Below are positions 40,510-51,009 of a stretch of 64,000 bases of DNA, piece after piece (the stretch's first letter is position 1; every line of letters begins with the position of its first letter). Source of the DNA: Gari tellinella (Eukaryota; Mollusca; Bivalvia; Cardiida; Psammobiidae). The notes below the pieces were generated by a model, which was not told where the DNA came from, made no database searches, and was given only the letters and a program-made list of their open reading frames with translations. The position numbers and the translations under genes were made by a program. The DNA is taken from assembly GCA_922989275.2 (NCBI GenBank), contig OV277861.1:26504479-26568478 (forward strand), read 5' to 3'.

Positions 40510-41240
40510 TGTTAAAACAGTATTATTAACCTTGTACATGTATGTACATCTATGAATAACTAATAATGCATTTTAATGAAAAACTTTCAGTTTTAAGGGA
40601 GGTAACTGTATTTAAACTTCAAATCTCCCACATTTTGAAAAGAAAATCTGGAATTACTACAAATCTTTACTGTATTGTGTTTTCTTCTTTTTTTCTGACC
40701 AACTATTTCACCAACCATATTTTTAAATAAAATTAAAAAACAAATACAGTGAATGAGTAAGTTTTTTTGTAATTCATTTTTTTATGAAAAATTAGCATTT
40801 TGCAAAAATTAAATAGTTTATAACATCTTTCTGAAAAACCTTTATTCAAAATTATGTTTGCCTTTCTTGTAATGAATGTTGTGAACAACATATTGCGCGA
40901 AACTTATAGTCATTAGCTTTATCTTTTTTTTTAGAAATATATTCTCATCAAAATTCCAGGTTTTTGTTTAAAATAGAGATCTTAAAGACAAACCAATCGA
41001 TAAATTTTGCCTATATTTGCACATATTGTTTCTTGCGCTAGTATTATTCTTCAAGCAAACTTTCATAACACCTTTCATGGAAACTAAGCTAACCCGCGAG
41101 ATACATTGATTAAATGTTTTGAAGTTTGAAATTGGCATAAAATAGCAAACGACAAAATTAGCAGACGATATTTTTCTGTAAAAGTGTTAAACTTTGTTTA
41201 ACAAACGATCCGCCTACATGTACTTACGCACCCTACCCCA
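40510..41240. other. Non-coding stretch, no feature recognised
   Basis: Very AT-rich intron sequence. The segment AAATTGGCATAAAATAGCAAACGACAAAATTAGCAGACGA near 41130-41170 resembles M3 MITE interiors. Confidence 0.4.
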
Positions 41241-41245
41241 TTACA

Positions 41246-41330
41246 GCGGAAAATACGTTTTTTTCCTGTTAAAACGAAACGAAACACAAAGATAATGCAA
41301 TCCAATAATTGGTAAGAAATAACATCTTTT
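41246..41330. mobile_element. MITE family M1, fragment
   Basis: Begins CAGCGGAAAATACGTTTTTTTCC and continues with GTTAAAACGAAACGAAACAC. It stops where LINE sequence begins, so the LINE may have inserted here. Confidence 0.45.
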
Positions 41331-41353
41331 TTGGGTAATACATTTGTACATGT

Positions 41354-42180
41354 ATGTGTAAATACAGTTTATTGAATTGGCAGTCGGTTCGTATGGATAA
41401 TACAAGGTTAAATAAACGAGTGTCACTTTGGGCATATAGAAAGGCTGGTAACTCATGTAGGAACTGGTTTTTTAATGTCAAAAGGTACTACGACACTAAT
41501 GATTTTCAAATGTTTTCTAGTTTGACTAACGCTATATCTCGTTCGTTTGCAAATGATGTTGAGGATAAGATATCTAATACATATGTTAACAACTGGTCCA
41601 ACAGGATAAACAAAACTGTGGGTCCCTCTGGCAATGGTCGTAACAAATTAAGAGTATATAAATTATTCAAAACTGATTATCATACAGAACAGTATTGTAG
41701 AATGTTATTGCCACCCCGACATCGTTCGGCTTTTTGTAAATTTCGACTAGGCGTCGCTCCTATTAGAATTGAAACTGGTCGTTATGAGGGTTTGCCAGAG
41801 AGATCTAGGATTTGTTCCTTTTGTAATGATGGTTCCATTGAAAATGAGGTACATGTTATATTGAACTGTCCCATTTATGGAGATATAAGACAAGGTTTGC
41901 TTACAAGGGCGCATAATCTTAATCCAACGTTCCATACTTTGTCTGATTATGATAAGTTTTGTTTTCTGTTTTCAATCCCAGATATGATTCGTACTTGTGC
42001 CAAAACCTGTTTCTCTATTTTACAGCAGCGTCAGTTTTTACAGTGTAAATAACGATTTACAATGTAAACATTACTAGCTATTTCTTACTGTTTTACTTTC
42101 TATTTTTTATGTCTGTAATAGCAATGCTATACCTTCCCCCTTTGCTTTTTTATTAAAAAAATAAATGTGTGCGTTTTTAA
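41354..42180 (+). mobile_element. 5'-truncated LINE, C-terminal part of reverse-transcriptase ORF
   Basis: An open frame of about 230 codons ends at 42052. It matches the C-terminal part of the decayed LINE at 57793-59614 (shared T-R-L-N-K-R, G-R-N-K-L-R, P-P-x-H-R-x-A-F-x-K-F-R, E-T-G-R). It ends with a zinc-knuckle-like C-x2-C ... H-V-x-L-N-C motif. The reverse-transcriptase core is absent, so this is a truncated copy. The frame itself is intact, which points to recent insertion. About 125 bp of 3' UTR follow. Confidence 0.75.
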
Positions 42181-42211
42181 AAGCATTCTTTAAATGTTGT
42201 ACAACAATATA

Positions 42212-43074
42212 CAGTGATGCTCACTTATAACGAACTTGGATAAGATGAAAAACTGCTTAATACAAACTAAAAATAATTCCCCGACTGCTTCCTTCTTTAT
42301 TTCAATGGCTTCATGCTTGCTTAAGATGAAAACTGGATATAACGAAAAACTGGATAAGACAAACTGATTTTTAGGTCCCTAAACTGGATTTTACCTGTAA
42401 AATGGTTCTGTTAATACAACATGCCGGTCATTATCACAGTTTGACAAGTGGCTTACAAAGGTGACAGTACTTAATTCCTTAGCTGCTCATCACCTCAGAT
42501 AACAAAACATTACCCAACCAACATGTTTTGTACATATGCTATTGATAGGGTGTTCAAACAACTGGAAATAATTAGTTTACTTGGCACATTATTTGTTTGG
42601 ATCCAGATGAGATGCTTAATAACTGGGTGTCTGATCAGACTTCTTGCTGTTTGACACCTGTATTCTGCAAAAAGGTAACAACCACTGATGCTTCATCAAC
42701 ATAGTAGAACTTTTTTATATTAATAAAGTTTACTTATTAAATATTCATAATAGGTTGAGTTTTCTATTAATACAATACAGGGAACAGGTTAAATTTTCAA
42801 GAAAAAAATGGCATTTCTTATATCATAGCTAATCTTATTTTGTTATCATTTAATTATTCTATTTGGTACAATTAAAAGAAATATTTAAGATTTAATTTCT
42901 ATGCCTTTCTATATTTCTTTCTAATCAATTATGTACTAGAAGTATAATGAGTAAAAATTTCATATTTATACAAACTATTCACAAAGAAATTTCGTTGTTT
43001 GGATAAGACGAAGTTTGGATAAGACGAAATAATTTGCAAGATCCCCTGAATTTCGTTATAAGTGAGCATCACTG
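42212..43074. mobile_element. Pogo/Tigger-like non-autonomous element
   Basis: The 863-bp element is flanked by TA. Its ends CAGTGATGCTCACTTATAAC and GTTATAAGTGAGCATCACTG are perfect inverted repeats of about 23 bp, followed by sub-terminal TTGGATAAGA repeats. This end sequence is typical of pogo/Tigger-type Tc1/mariner elements. No transposase is present. A decayed P1 palindrome lies at 42594-42655. Confidence 0.85.
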
Positions 43075-43331
43075 TATGTGTTTTGTCTGTCAGCCTTTGA
43101 AACTATTTTAGCGCAATGGGTATAAGAGTTGGTCAGCATTGTTTTTACAGTCATAACTGATTCATTATGTATATACAGTGACTCTTAGATGATGCATGTG
43201 ATATTGTTTAATCATCTCTTATAACTCCAAAAAGGAGTGGCATTATACATGTACAAGTTTTACAAAATGTATGATATTTTAAAATGTATGTATAATGATG
43301 AGATGTAAATAAATAAAGATTAATACTACTA

Positions 43332-43382
43332 GCCTGATCAGGCGCCGAGTTACCTGGCGTCTGATTTGGCTTTTAACTGTTT
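43332..43382. repeat. P1 palindrome, degenerate
   Basis: The core AGCCTGATCAGGCGCCGAGTTACCTGGCGTCTGATTTGGCT is present, with outer tips decayed to TTAACTGTTTTAA. Confidence 0.6.
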
Positions 43383-43770
43383 TAATTAATAGTTAACGCA
43401 CAAATGCGTTTAATGTGCAATAATGACATAATTATTATGCACTGTAATTACATTGGTGCAATACGACATGCTTCAGTTCTGTATACAAACTGAAAATATG
43501 TACGACACACCAGGGTTTTGTCACACTTTATATTTACCATTTGGATGACTTGCGTACTGTATGCATTAATTACACGTTCATGCAGTTTGCTGTACATACA
43601 AAATACCATATATCACGTTCTATAATTAACTATTAACTGATAAACCGAAATCCAACCCCACCCACCCACTCACACACACAGACACACAACTCCTGCATGA
43701 TACGTGATCATTCTTAAAAGCAGTACGCGGAAACATCTACTGGCTCAATGCAGAACGTGAGTATAAAGTT

Positions 43771-44024
43771 CAGGGCTGCCATTTCTCCGTTTTTTCGTTA
43801 ATTTTTTAATATTTTTCTAGTATACGGTAGCTTCAAGCAGTCTGAAAGTAAAGCAGAATGCGCCTTGAGGCGCATTCTGCTTTACTTCCAGTCTGCTGTA
43901 AGTAGTCACATTTCAACAAAACTAAAATTAGGCTATGGGGCAAAGGTACAATTCGTAAAATAACACTTGAAAAATGCAAATTTGGAAATCTTAGGATTTT
44001 TCATGTTAACTTATGGCAGCCCTG
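43771..44024. mobile_element. MITE with CAGGGCTGCCA ends, second copy
   Basis: The 254-bp element has ends CAGGGCTGCCATTT and ATGGCAGCCCTG and is flanked by AAAGTT on both sides. The central P2 hairpin (about 43830-43905) is nearly perfect (AAGTAAAGCAGAATGCGCC). The 3' half (AATTCGTAAAATAACACTTG, GCAAATTTGGAAATCTTAGG) matches the copy at 2074-2312. Confidence 0.85.
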
Positions 44025-45859
44025 AAAGTTGCACCGACATTTGCAACTCCTAATTGCAGTTAACACTCAGTATAACTGTCATTCAACCGAGATATAATGA
44101 GTGTGATTATTACAATGCATTCTGCATGTGCGCTTGTTGGAAGATCTAATATATAATTATAAATTCAAGAGTATGGTCTATACTCTATAGACACTGCATT
44201 ATTTGCCCATACATTAGAACAATATTATGGAATAGAAAACAGTGCCGACCCTGGTGCTGTTCCGCGTTAAATCGTTTGCAAATGTCCTTAAATAGGTTAA
44301 GTTGGAAATATGCATTTATTACCTATCTGACCAAAGAACGACACGTTTAATACATGTAGTTCATTATTTTCTTTCAGACCCAAAATACTGATACTGGGCG
44401 CCGGAATGGCAGGCATTAGTGCAGCTAAAACGCTTCAAGAGGCTGGGTACCATAACATCGTTATAATCGAAGGAAACTCTGGGGTTGGAGGTCGAGTGAA
44501 ATCTGGTCCCATATCAAATTATACGGTAGAACTGGGTGCCACATGGTTGTATGGAAAAGGAACAAATCCCATGTATAAACTTCTAGTTGATAATGACATA
44601 TCCGTGGCTTATGACTTTCCTGATTCATGGACAGTGCGAGATAGTTCCGGGTCGAACATTACGGACTTGACGGACGACGCCGAGGCGAGATTTTATGCGG
44701 CCATGAAGATGGTAGACAGTGACGGGAAGGATGCTGTAAAAAAGAAGTTACCTGATTTTACAATTAGGTCAAGACTAAGGTACCACGGTTGGGTGCCAAA
44801 AACTCCAGTCGAAGAAGTCGCTGAAATCTACTATTTAGAGTTCGAATTCGGAGCTTCTGCAGATTCCATGTCAGGAAAACATTCAAATATATGGGCGCCA
44901 TTTGAGGCGTTTGACAACGAAGATCAAGGTCCACTTAACGACCAACGTGGGTATAGACGTGTAATTGAAATAATTGCAGAGTCATTAATGCAAAGAGATA
45001 ACACGAGTTTCGTTTTCAACGAGATTGTAAGGCAAATAAACCAAACAACCAATGGAGTAAAAATACTAACCGATAGCGAAAAACGTTACCAGGGTGATTA
45101 TGTCATTGTAACGTTTAGTTTGGGAGTTTTACAGAGTGGATATGTCGTATTCTCTCCAGCTTTACCCACATGTAAGCAGTTGGCCGTAGATAAGTTTGAA
45201 ATGGCATTACTTACACAAATATATATCCAGTTTCCAATACCATTTTAGGATGATACGGCAACGATTCTGTCTGCCTCTGATCAACGTGGAAAGTACAGTG
45301 TCTGGGTGAATATGAACTACGTAATCCCAGGATCTAACATGCTACAGCTAAGCGTTTGGGGAGACGAGCCACGGCGTATAGAGCGTCTAGAGGAACATGT
45401 CCTTGTTGTAGAACTTATACAGCATCTGCATATTATGTACCCTAATAGTATAATACCCGCACCTACCAATTTTACGATGTCCAAATGGACGTTTGACCCT
45501 CTGTATCGAGGAGCTTATAGCAACTGGCCAACGAGTTGCACCGCAAAGGATAAGGAGGACATGAAGATACCGTTTGGAAGAGTGTATTTTGCTGGCGAAC
45601 ACCTAGAACTATTGCAATACGGCTTTGTACATGGGGCGTACTTTTCTGGTATTAAAACTGCAAATGACTTGATTCGATGTTTGAATGATTCCGGAGCATG
45701 TCCCCCAAGTATAGAGACACCGTTCCAGTGTAGCCGTCGAGAAAGTGTCGCGGATGATAACCAGTGCGATTCAGCAGCAGGGTTTGTTGCAGGATTACCA
45801 ACATTCGTTATTGCTCTGGTGTCATGTTTAAGTTTGTTTCATATTTAAAAAAGGGAATG

Positions 45860-46130
45860 TAGTAGCCCAATACCTCATAGACATGTTCTTGTCTTTTAAA
45901 ACATTTTACCACTTAAAGCAGGTTGAAGTACTTGAAACTACAATCTTGATAAGCTCTGGAAATTCCTTCCATGTTTCATGTTCAGGACTGTCTATTTGCT
46001 AGATTGAGATAATGTAGCAATTGAAATAGTTTTGATTTTGATGAACATTGGCTTACGGCTGCCAAAAGCAGGGGAAATAGAAACGCAACTTTGATTTAAA
46101 TTTACAATTAGCCCCCATTAATGCCTTTTG
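45860..46130. other. Non-coding flank after copy B
   Basis: Contains one left arm of a P2 module (ACCACTTAAAGCAGGTTGAA at about 45910) without its partner. Nothing else is recognised. Confidence 0.45.
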
Positions 46131-46135
46131 CTTAA

Positions 46136-46616
46136 AGGGACTCGCAATCGGATGGTGTACTTGTCAAAATAAAATAAAATACTCAAATAAAAGCAAATTT
46201 GTGGCATTATTTGGATTCTGACGTTAAAAAAAATATGATCAGTCCAAAAAAAGTCTCAAGAATCGTCACCGAATCTTAGTGTTTTTTTTAGATATTTTCC
46301 ATCGTTTTCTATAGCGTCTAGTAGACGGTATAGTTGTTGTTGTTGCTTCTCTACACGGGCTCAGACATAAACCCGAGCCGAATAATGTACTATCAATCGC
46401 TACCAGTCAAGTACGTTAATTCGCTAATATACAATGTATATAGAGAGAGCGCTCGTAGTCGATTGGGTAAACCGTTTCCCTATTTTTCATGTTTGTCTCC
46501 GCATGGACAGAATAACAGAAGTTATTTTCCTAATCTAAATCTTACCCATTTATATAAGCATTTGACATATATTTACAAATAACTATTTTTAATGCCAAAT
46601 CCGGTTGCGAGCCTCT
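46136..46616. mobile_element. TTAA-flanked TIR element, copy 1
   Basis: The 481-bp element starts AGGGACTCGCAATCGG, ends CCGGTTGCGAGCCTCT and is flanked by TTAA on both sides, as for piggyBac-type insertion. The interior (TGGTGTACTTGTCAAAA, AGTCTCAAGAATCGTCACCG, TTGTTGTTGTTGCTTCTCTA) matches the element at 60913-61449. The tRNA-like part seen there is incomplete here: only a GATTGGGTAAACCGTTTCCC segment remains. Confidence 0.82.
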
Positions 46617-46719
46617 TTAATAACTAAGTAGCATAAACAAAAAGGTCTGGGACCAAGAAAGTTCTCTATTTTTCATAGACATAATGGTTTGATTGACAGA
46701 AAATAACAATTCAGTTATA

Positions 46720-46894
46720 CAGTGATGTTTGCTTATAACGGTATTGGATATAACGAAATATTGGATATTACAATACAATATGTGTTCTCCATATCTAACT
46801 AGCGTATCGTAAAATGGACCTATTATAACGAAATTTGGATACAACGAAAGAAATCAGGCGGTCCCGAGTACTTCTTTATAAGTGAGCTTCATTG
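46720..46894. mobile_element. Pogo-like MITE, short
   Basis: The 175-bp element is flanked by TA, with ends CAGTGATGTTTGCTTATAAC and TTATAAGTGAGCTTCATTG. Repeated TTGGATATAACGAAA segments lie inside. It belongs to the same broad family as 42212-43074. Confidence 0.78.
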
Positions 46895-46982
46895 TAATGG
46901 TTGCATTGGCATGACGTGATATCAAATAATAGTCGCCTGCCTTTATTTCTCACATTTAGGTAATTGAATAAATATTGTAATG

Positions 46983-47053
46983 AGTGTAAAACACGTGTGT
47001 CCTGATCAGACGCCGAGTTACGTGGCGTATGTTCAGGATACACACTGTTTGCA
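46983..47053. repeat. P1 palindrome, arm variant
   Basis: The outer arms are GTAAAACACGTGTGTCCTGA and TTCAGGATACACACTGTTTG around CAGACGCCGAGTTACGTGGCGTATG. The inner outer-arm sequence GTGTGTCCTGA replaces the usual TTGGATCCTGA, with a matching change on the other side. Confidence 0.75.
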
Positions 47054-47427
47054 AATAACCATTGTACTTCTAGTACGGCAGTAAATGGGTTTATAGCAAA
47101 TAATACACATGTCGTAAAATTACCATAAACGTGTTATAACTATTTTATGGTTGTTGTTTTGTGGGTTCTAAACATCTTACATAATAAGTTAATAATCGTA
47201 GTTACCCAAAGTAGACCGGCCTGAGAAAACAGTGAATACTACTGTCTCGTCACAGCCCGTAATATTTTTGCTGCCACAATATCGTACTCTCGTAAACATA
47301 TCTGCTTTTATTTCTAAAGTTTACCATTTTTTTGGCAAATTGTCTTAAAGATATCTGTATTCCTTCCGTCTTTGGTAAACAATGCGTTAAAACACAATTT
47401 TAAATTAATAACGGTGGTCTCCGTATA

Positions 47428-47680
47428 GTCACTGTGACTTAGATCATTAAGCTCCTCTCCGCTGTGAGTTCGAATCCCAGTCTGGTCATTCGGAATTTTC
47501 ATGTGGGGAAGCCTTCAAGCTGGCTATCGGAAGATCGGTGGTTCAACCCAATTACAGAGTTGTGCCTGAAACAGTGCATACAGGGCTTCACCCACCTGTA
47601 ATGGATGCCGCGATATGAATGAAATACTGTTAAAAGCGACGAAAAATCATAACAAATCAAATCAAATCATTCAAATAATA
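47428..47680 (+). mobile_element. SINE with AAATC tail, second copy
   Basis: The B-box-like GAGTTCGAATCCCAGTCTGG, body (CATGTGGGGAAGCCTTCAAG) and tail (AACAAATCAAATCAAATC) match the copy at 37309. Confidence 0.65.
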
Positions 47681-47902
47681 AAGTATATTACAAGACGTGT
47701 TTATGAGACAATATCCCTCCCCTCCCCTGTGTTGACCTTCACCTCTAAATGGCGTTTACCATTGTTTGACATGACTCAACTTGCACGGAGATGAAAGAGT
47801 TTCATGTACCTACTTATAAAGACTGTATCATATCATTCACATGTCATTCCAAGGCTATTGCCAAGGTTTAAATCAGCCTATTTAACATCTAATACATAGA
47901 GG

Positions 47903-48058
47903 AGAATCAATTTCTTTGGATTGATATGAAAAATATATCACGAGAATGGGTTGTTATCCGGTTAAAAACACTCGTCCGCAGGACGAGTTTTTTTAACCAG
48001 ATAACAACCCATTCGAGTTATATATTTTTCATATCTATTCAAAGGAATTGATTATTCT
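47903..48058. repeat. Long hairpin H5
   Basis: The arms of about 70 bp (AGAATCAATTTCTTTGGATT, AATGGGTTGTTATCCGGTTA, AAAACACTCGTCC) meet a nearly perfect complement with a tiny GCAGGAC-type loop. A few mismatches are scattered in the outer part. Confidence 0.88.
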
Positions 48059-48160
48059 ATTTATTATATATATTTTAATGACGTTTTTACAGAAAAAAAA
48101 ACCACACAAAATGATTACCGCGACGTCACTAAACTAATTTTGACGTGACGTCACAAAAAG

Positions 48161-48192
48161 TGATATCATCACTACATGTAGTGATGATATCA
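48161..48192. repeat. Perfect 32-bp palindrome
   Basis: TGATATCATCACTACA is followed directly by its exact complement. TGACGTGACGTCA lies just upstream at about 48140. Confidence 0.9.
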
Positions 48193-48199
48193 ACTGTGA

Positions 48200-48650
48200 C
48201 GATGTAACTGAGAAATCTCTATACTTGTACATCATCGATAGATATATAATAAATGTATAAATAACACTGACTATGTCATTTATATGCGCCATGTTGTACT
48301 AAGTTCAAGATTTCTTAACTTGAGTACACATGCTAAATATGAAGTCTCTATCATATACAGTGCCGAAATTAGGATCAAGTTATTGTTCATGGATAGACAG
48401 ATCAAACGCAATGTGAACAACTACATGTATATCGCGCGGGTACGGGTATAGACTTCAAACTGGTTTTTTGCTGAAGATATACCGGCTATATCAAAGAATG
48501 TAAACCAGAAAACAGTAGAAAACAGTAAACACGCACTAACTGTGTCGGAAGAAGTTAATGAAGGACTTACGTTGATACTTTCAAACATTCTCTTTGCAAC
48601 GATTTGGTGACGGTGAATACTGCATATCTTAAGAAATCATTTTACGATTT
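48200..48650. other. Non-coding stretch, no feature recognised
   Basis: AT-rich intergenic sequence; nothing supported. Confidence 0.4.
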
Positions 48651-48651
48651 T

Positions 48652-48708
48652 CAAATAGTTTGAATCTTGATTAGACACCGCCTTTTATCTGGATCCAAAC
48701 TGTTTGCA
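48652..48708. repeat. P1 palindrome, degenerate
   Basis: The left arm CAAATAGTTTGAATCTTGAT is followed by TAGACACCGCC and the right arm TTATCTGGATCCAAACTGTT. The core is mostly lost. Confidence 0.55.
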
Positions 48709-48972
48709 TGCGCCGATAATATGTACGAGCTAGTCACTGAAACGTAAATTCCTCTATATAATTGTATTTTATCTAATATGTGTGTGTTTGGACTTGAATA
48801 AATACGTTGCTTTTAATGAGGACATGAACCTACTTATCACATATTGCATATAGAGTTTGTGTATATTCTTTACCTACGAAACATTAATATTCGTCTTTAA
48901 TTACATTTCTAAAAAATGCAGCGGTACGTCATTACCGTGTATATATAGGAGTCATGGTGAATGAAATGAATT

Positions 48973-49129
48973 AAGAAATGAACTGATTTTTTTCGGCGTT
49001 CAAGCGAAATAAACGACAGAAAATTATCGGCAAATTTACCATGAATCGTGCTAGCGATTCATTGTAAATTTGCCGATAATTTTCTGTCGTTTATTTCGCT
49101 TGAACGCCGAAAAAATCAGTTCATTTCTT
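48973..49129. repeat. Long, nearly perfect hairpin, family H1
   Basis: The 157-bp inverted repeat has arms of about 72 bp (AAGAAATGAACTGATTTTTT, CGGCGTTCAAGCGAAATAAA, CGACAGAAAATTATCGGCAA) and a loop near GCTAGC. Only one or two mismatches are visible. It is related to 14201-14392. Confidence 0.92.
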
Positions 49130-49365
49130 ATATTTGATGAATATTGAATAAACGACTTTATTTTACGAGGGTAACTCACTTAGTCAAGTGACTAATTTAC
49201 CGCGAAAATTTGAGTCAAAGCATGGGGCCCATGCACTTACTCGGCTAGCGTCTTGGCAAAGAATCATTCAGGCGTCTCATGTGAGGCCCGCACCTAATAG
49301 TTTGTAGCTTGGTTAGTAAAACAAAAAGTAAAGTAAAGTACCAGTTAAAGTCTACTTTCAGTCCG

Positions 49366-49672
49366 AATGACCGCTCAGCCGACTGTACATTTACCCCCTG
49401 AAGATTGAGCCATCTTGCCTACACTATTGAGCACTGCTAACATATGGCGCATATTGCAGCCGCAGTACCTGCTCAGACCCTTCACAGGTACCCATTTTAA
49501 CCAATGGGTGGAGAGGAGCAATTCGCGGTACATGTCTTGCTCAAGAACAGTCCTGTACATCATCGGGGATTCGGAAAAAATCCAAACCGCTGGTCCGGCG
49601 GGGGATCGAACTCACGACCCCTGGCACCGTAGTCCAACGTGTTACCACTGGACTACTATACCGCCGGTTAGT
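49366..49672 (-). mobile_element. tRNA-derived SINE, minus strand
   Basis: On the minus strand from about 49668 the head reads GTATAGTAGTCCAGTGGTAA (A-box region) and GAGTTCGATCCCCCGCCGG (B-box region), followed by a conserved body with ATGTACAGGACTG and TGGTTAAAATGGGTACC. Open frames on both strands here are chance. Confidence 0.6.
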
Positions 49673-49869
49673 AAAACCCATTGAAAAACCTATTGAGATC
49701 TACTATGTAAGGGCCTCTATTCAAAGCTTCAGATGGCTGAGCCGTTATTATCTCAATTTTCACATGCTCTATACCGGTATACCTGTATTTTGACACCTAG
49801 TGAGAACAATGGGGGATCAATAAATTGACTGGCTTAATGTCATTAAGTATCTTATTCCATCAGTCCACT

Positions 49870-49975
49870 GCCTATTTCTAGTTTATATATAGGCAGGTGA
49901 CCACTAAAGCGGATTGAGAGTAAAGCAGAATGCACATTAAGTCTTTACTTTCAATCTGCGTTTAGCCATTTCCTG
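49870..49975. repeat. P2 hairpin
   Basis: AGCGGATTGAGAGTAAAGCA and TCTTTACTTTCAATCTGCGT are complementary around a shortened GAATGCACATTAAG centre. The flank CAGGTGACCACTAAAGC matches other P2 copies. Confidence 0.7.
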
Positions 49976-50330
49976 AAAAATAATGCTTGCAATACCATAT
50001 ATTACATGTATTTAATTTTAGAACTTCCAAATTAAGGACTACTTTTCATAGTGTAGGAATAATTAAAGGTATTAAAATGCGTATTTATAGAGTGATGGGT
50101 TAACACATTGTGAGAGTAAGGAATACGAGTAAATATCAAACAGGGGCTTTCTGCTTTCTGAAAAAAAAAACACCTTTGGATATTTAGAAAGTGTTCGAAA
50201 AGATCTAAGTGTTGCGATAACTAATATTGAGTGGTCAGAATGAATTGAAGGCAAAACAGTTGAGTTTCTTTCAATTGTTTGTTTTTTATGACGGAACTTG
50301 AAATCTGTCACTTATTTTCTTATTTCTTAA

Positions 50331-50563
50331 CCTTTTCACTCTCAATGGCGTTTTAAAGCGCGTTTGCAAACAGTTTGGGTCCTGATCAGACGCCGCGTAA
50401 CGCGGGGTCTGATCAGGACCCAAACTGTTTGACACTCATTGATATTTATTAAGTCATACAATGTTAAATCTAACTTTGAAACGTGTCTTGTATAGATAGC
50501 ATTACTGAAGTATACGACAATAAAGCGGTGAAGGAGTAAAACTCTCCCATGACCATGAAAGGG
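50331..50563. mobile_element. TTAA-flanked MITE with central P1 palindrome
   Basis: TTAA at 50327-50330 and 50564-50567 bounds CCTTTTCACTCTCAATGG ... ACCATGAAAGGG. P1 at 50366-50433 is almost perfect (arms GCAAACAGTTTGGGTCCTGA; core CAGACGCCGCGTAACGCGGGGTCTG). The copies at 57009 and 62707 have the same layout. Confidence 0.75.
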
Positions 50564-50639
50564 TTAAAACAATTAGCTAGGATAAGTTTAAATTGCTCAT
50601 CACATACTATCAATTAAGCATATAATAAATGTGACATGT

Positions 50640-51006
50640 ACACATTTCTCTTCCGCTTCCTTTTAAACCATAAACTAATGCAAACTTCACACAATTCTCA
50701 TACGATTAACGCTATCCTGCAGGGAGCGCTGCTTTAATTCTAGCTCACAGCAATAGTGAAGAACATATGCGCTACCACAAACCACAATATAACATAAAAT
50801 TTACAAACGACTGTCAATAGCGATTTCACATTGAATTCGCTAGTGACGGTCGACTGTCATTAGCGCCTTCCTTAAATATTAGTATCCAAAGCAGATTTCT
50901 TACTTATGTCTGTCACTAGCGATTTCACGTCAAATTCGCTAGTGACAGTCGACTGTCAATAGCGAATTTGACGTAAAATCGCTAGTGACAGTCGACTGTC
51001 AATAGC
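50640..51006. repeat. Palindrome array, copy 1 (GACAGTCGACTGTC)
   Basis: A leader of about 170 bp (TTTCTCTTCCGCTTCC, ACTAATGCAAACTTCACA, TCTCATACGATTAACGCTA) is followed by several units of about 43 bp. Each unit contains CGCTAGTGACAGTCGACTG, TCAATAGCG and a GAAATCGC or GAATTCGC spacer. The palindromic core GACAGTCGACTGTC is extended to 28 bp when flanked by CGCTAGT and ACTAGCG. The array is interrupted by CTTCCTTAAATATTAGTATC. Confidence 0.85.
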
Positions 51007-51009
51007 CAC

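Larger units (their letters stand above)
39038..45848 (+). pseudogene. Polyamine-oxidase-like amine oxidase, copy B (two exons, broken)
   Basis: Exon 1 (39038-39116) encodes a 26-residue signal peptide and ends in phase 1 (AAAAG|GTAAG). Exon 2 starts after TTCTTTCAG at 44378 and runs to TAA at 45848. Compared with copy A, exon 2 starts one base short: four A bases stand where five are needed after CCC, so the two exons do not join in frame. An in-frame TAG at 45246-45248 replaces the TGG (Trp) found in copy A. The rest is open and well conserved, including GAGMAG, GGR, a normal GEH motif (GEHLELL) and HGAYFSG. The flavin-proximal lysine position is Gln (CAA, 45216-45218). The intron holds MITEs, a SINE, a LINE fragment and hairpins. 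The two breaks could also be assembly errors or an allele. Confidence 0.82.
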
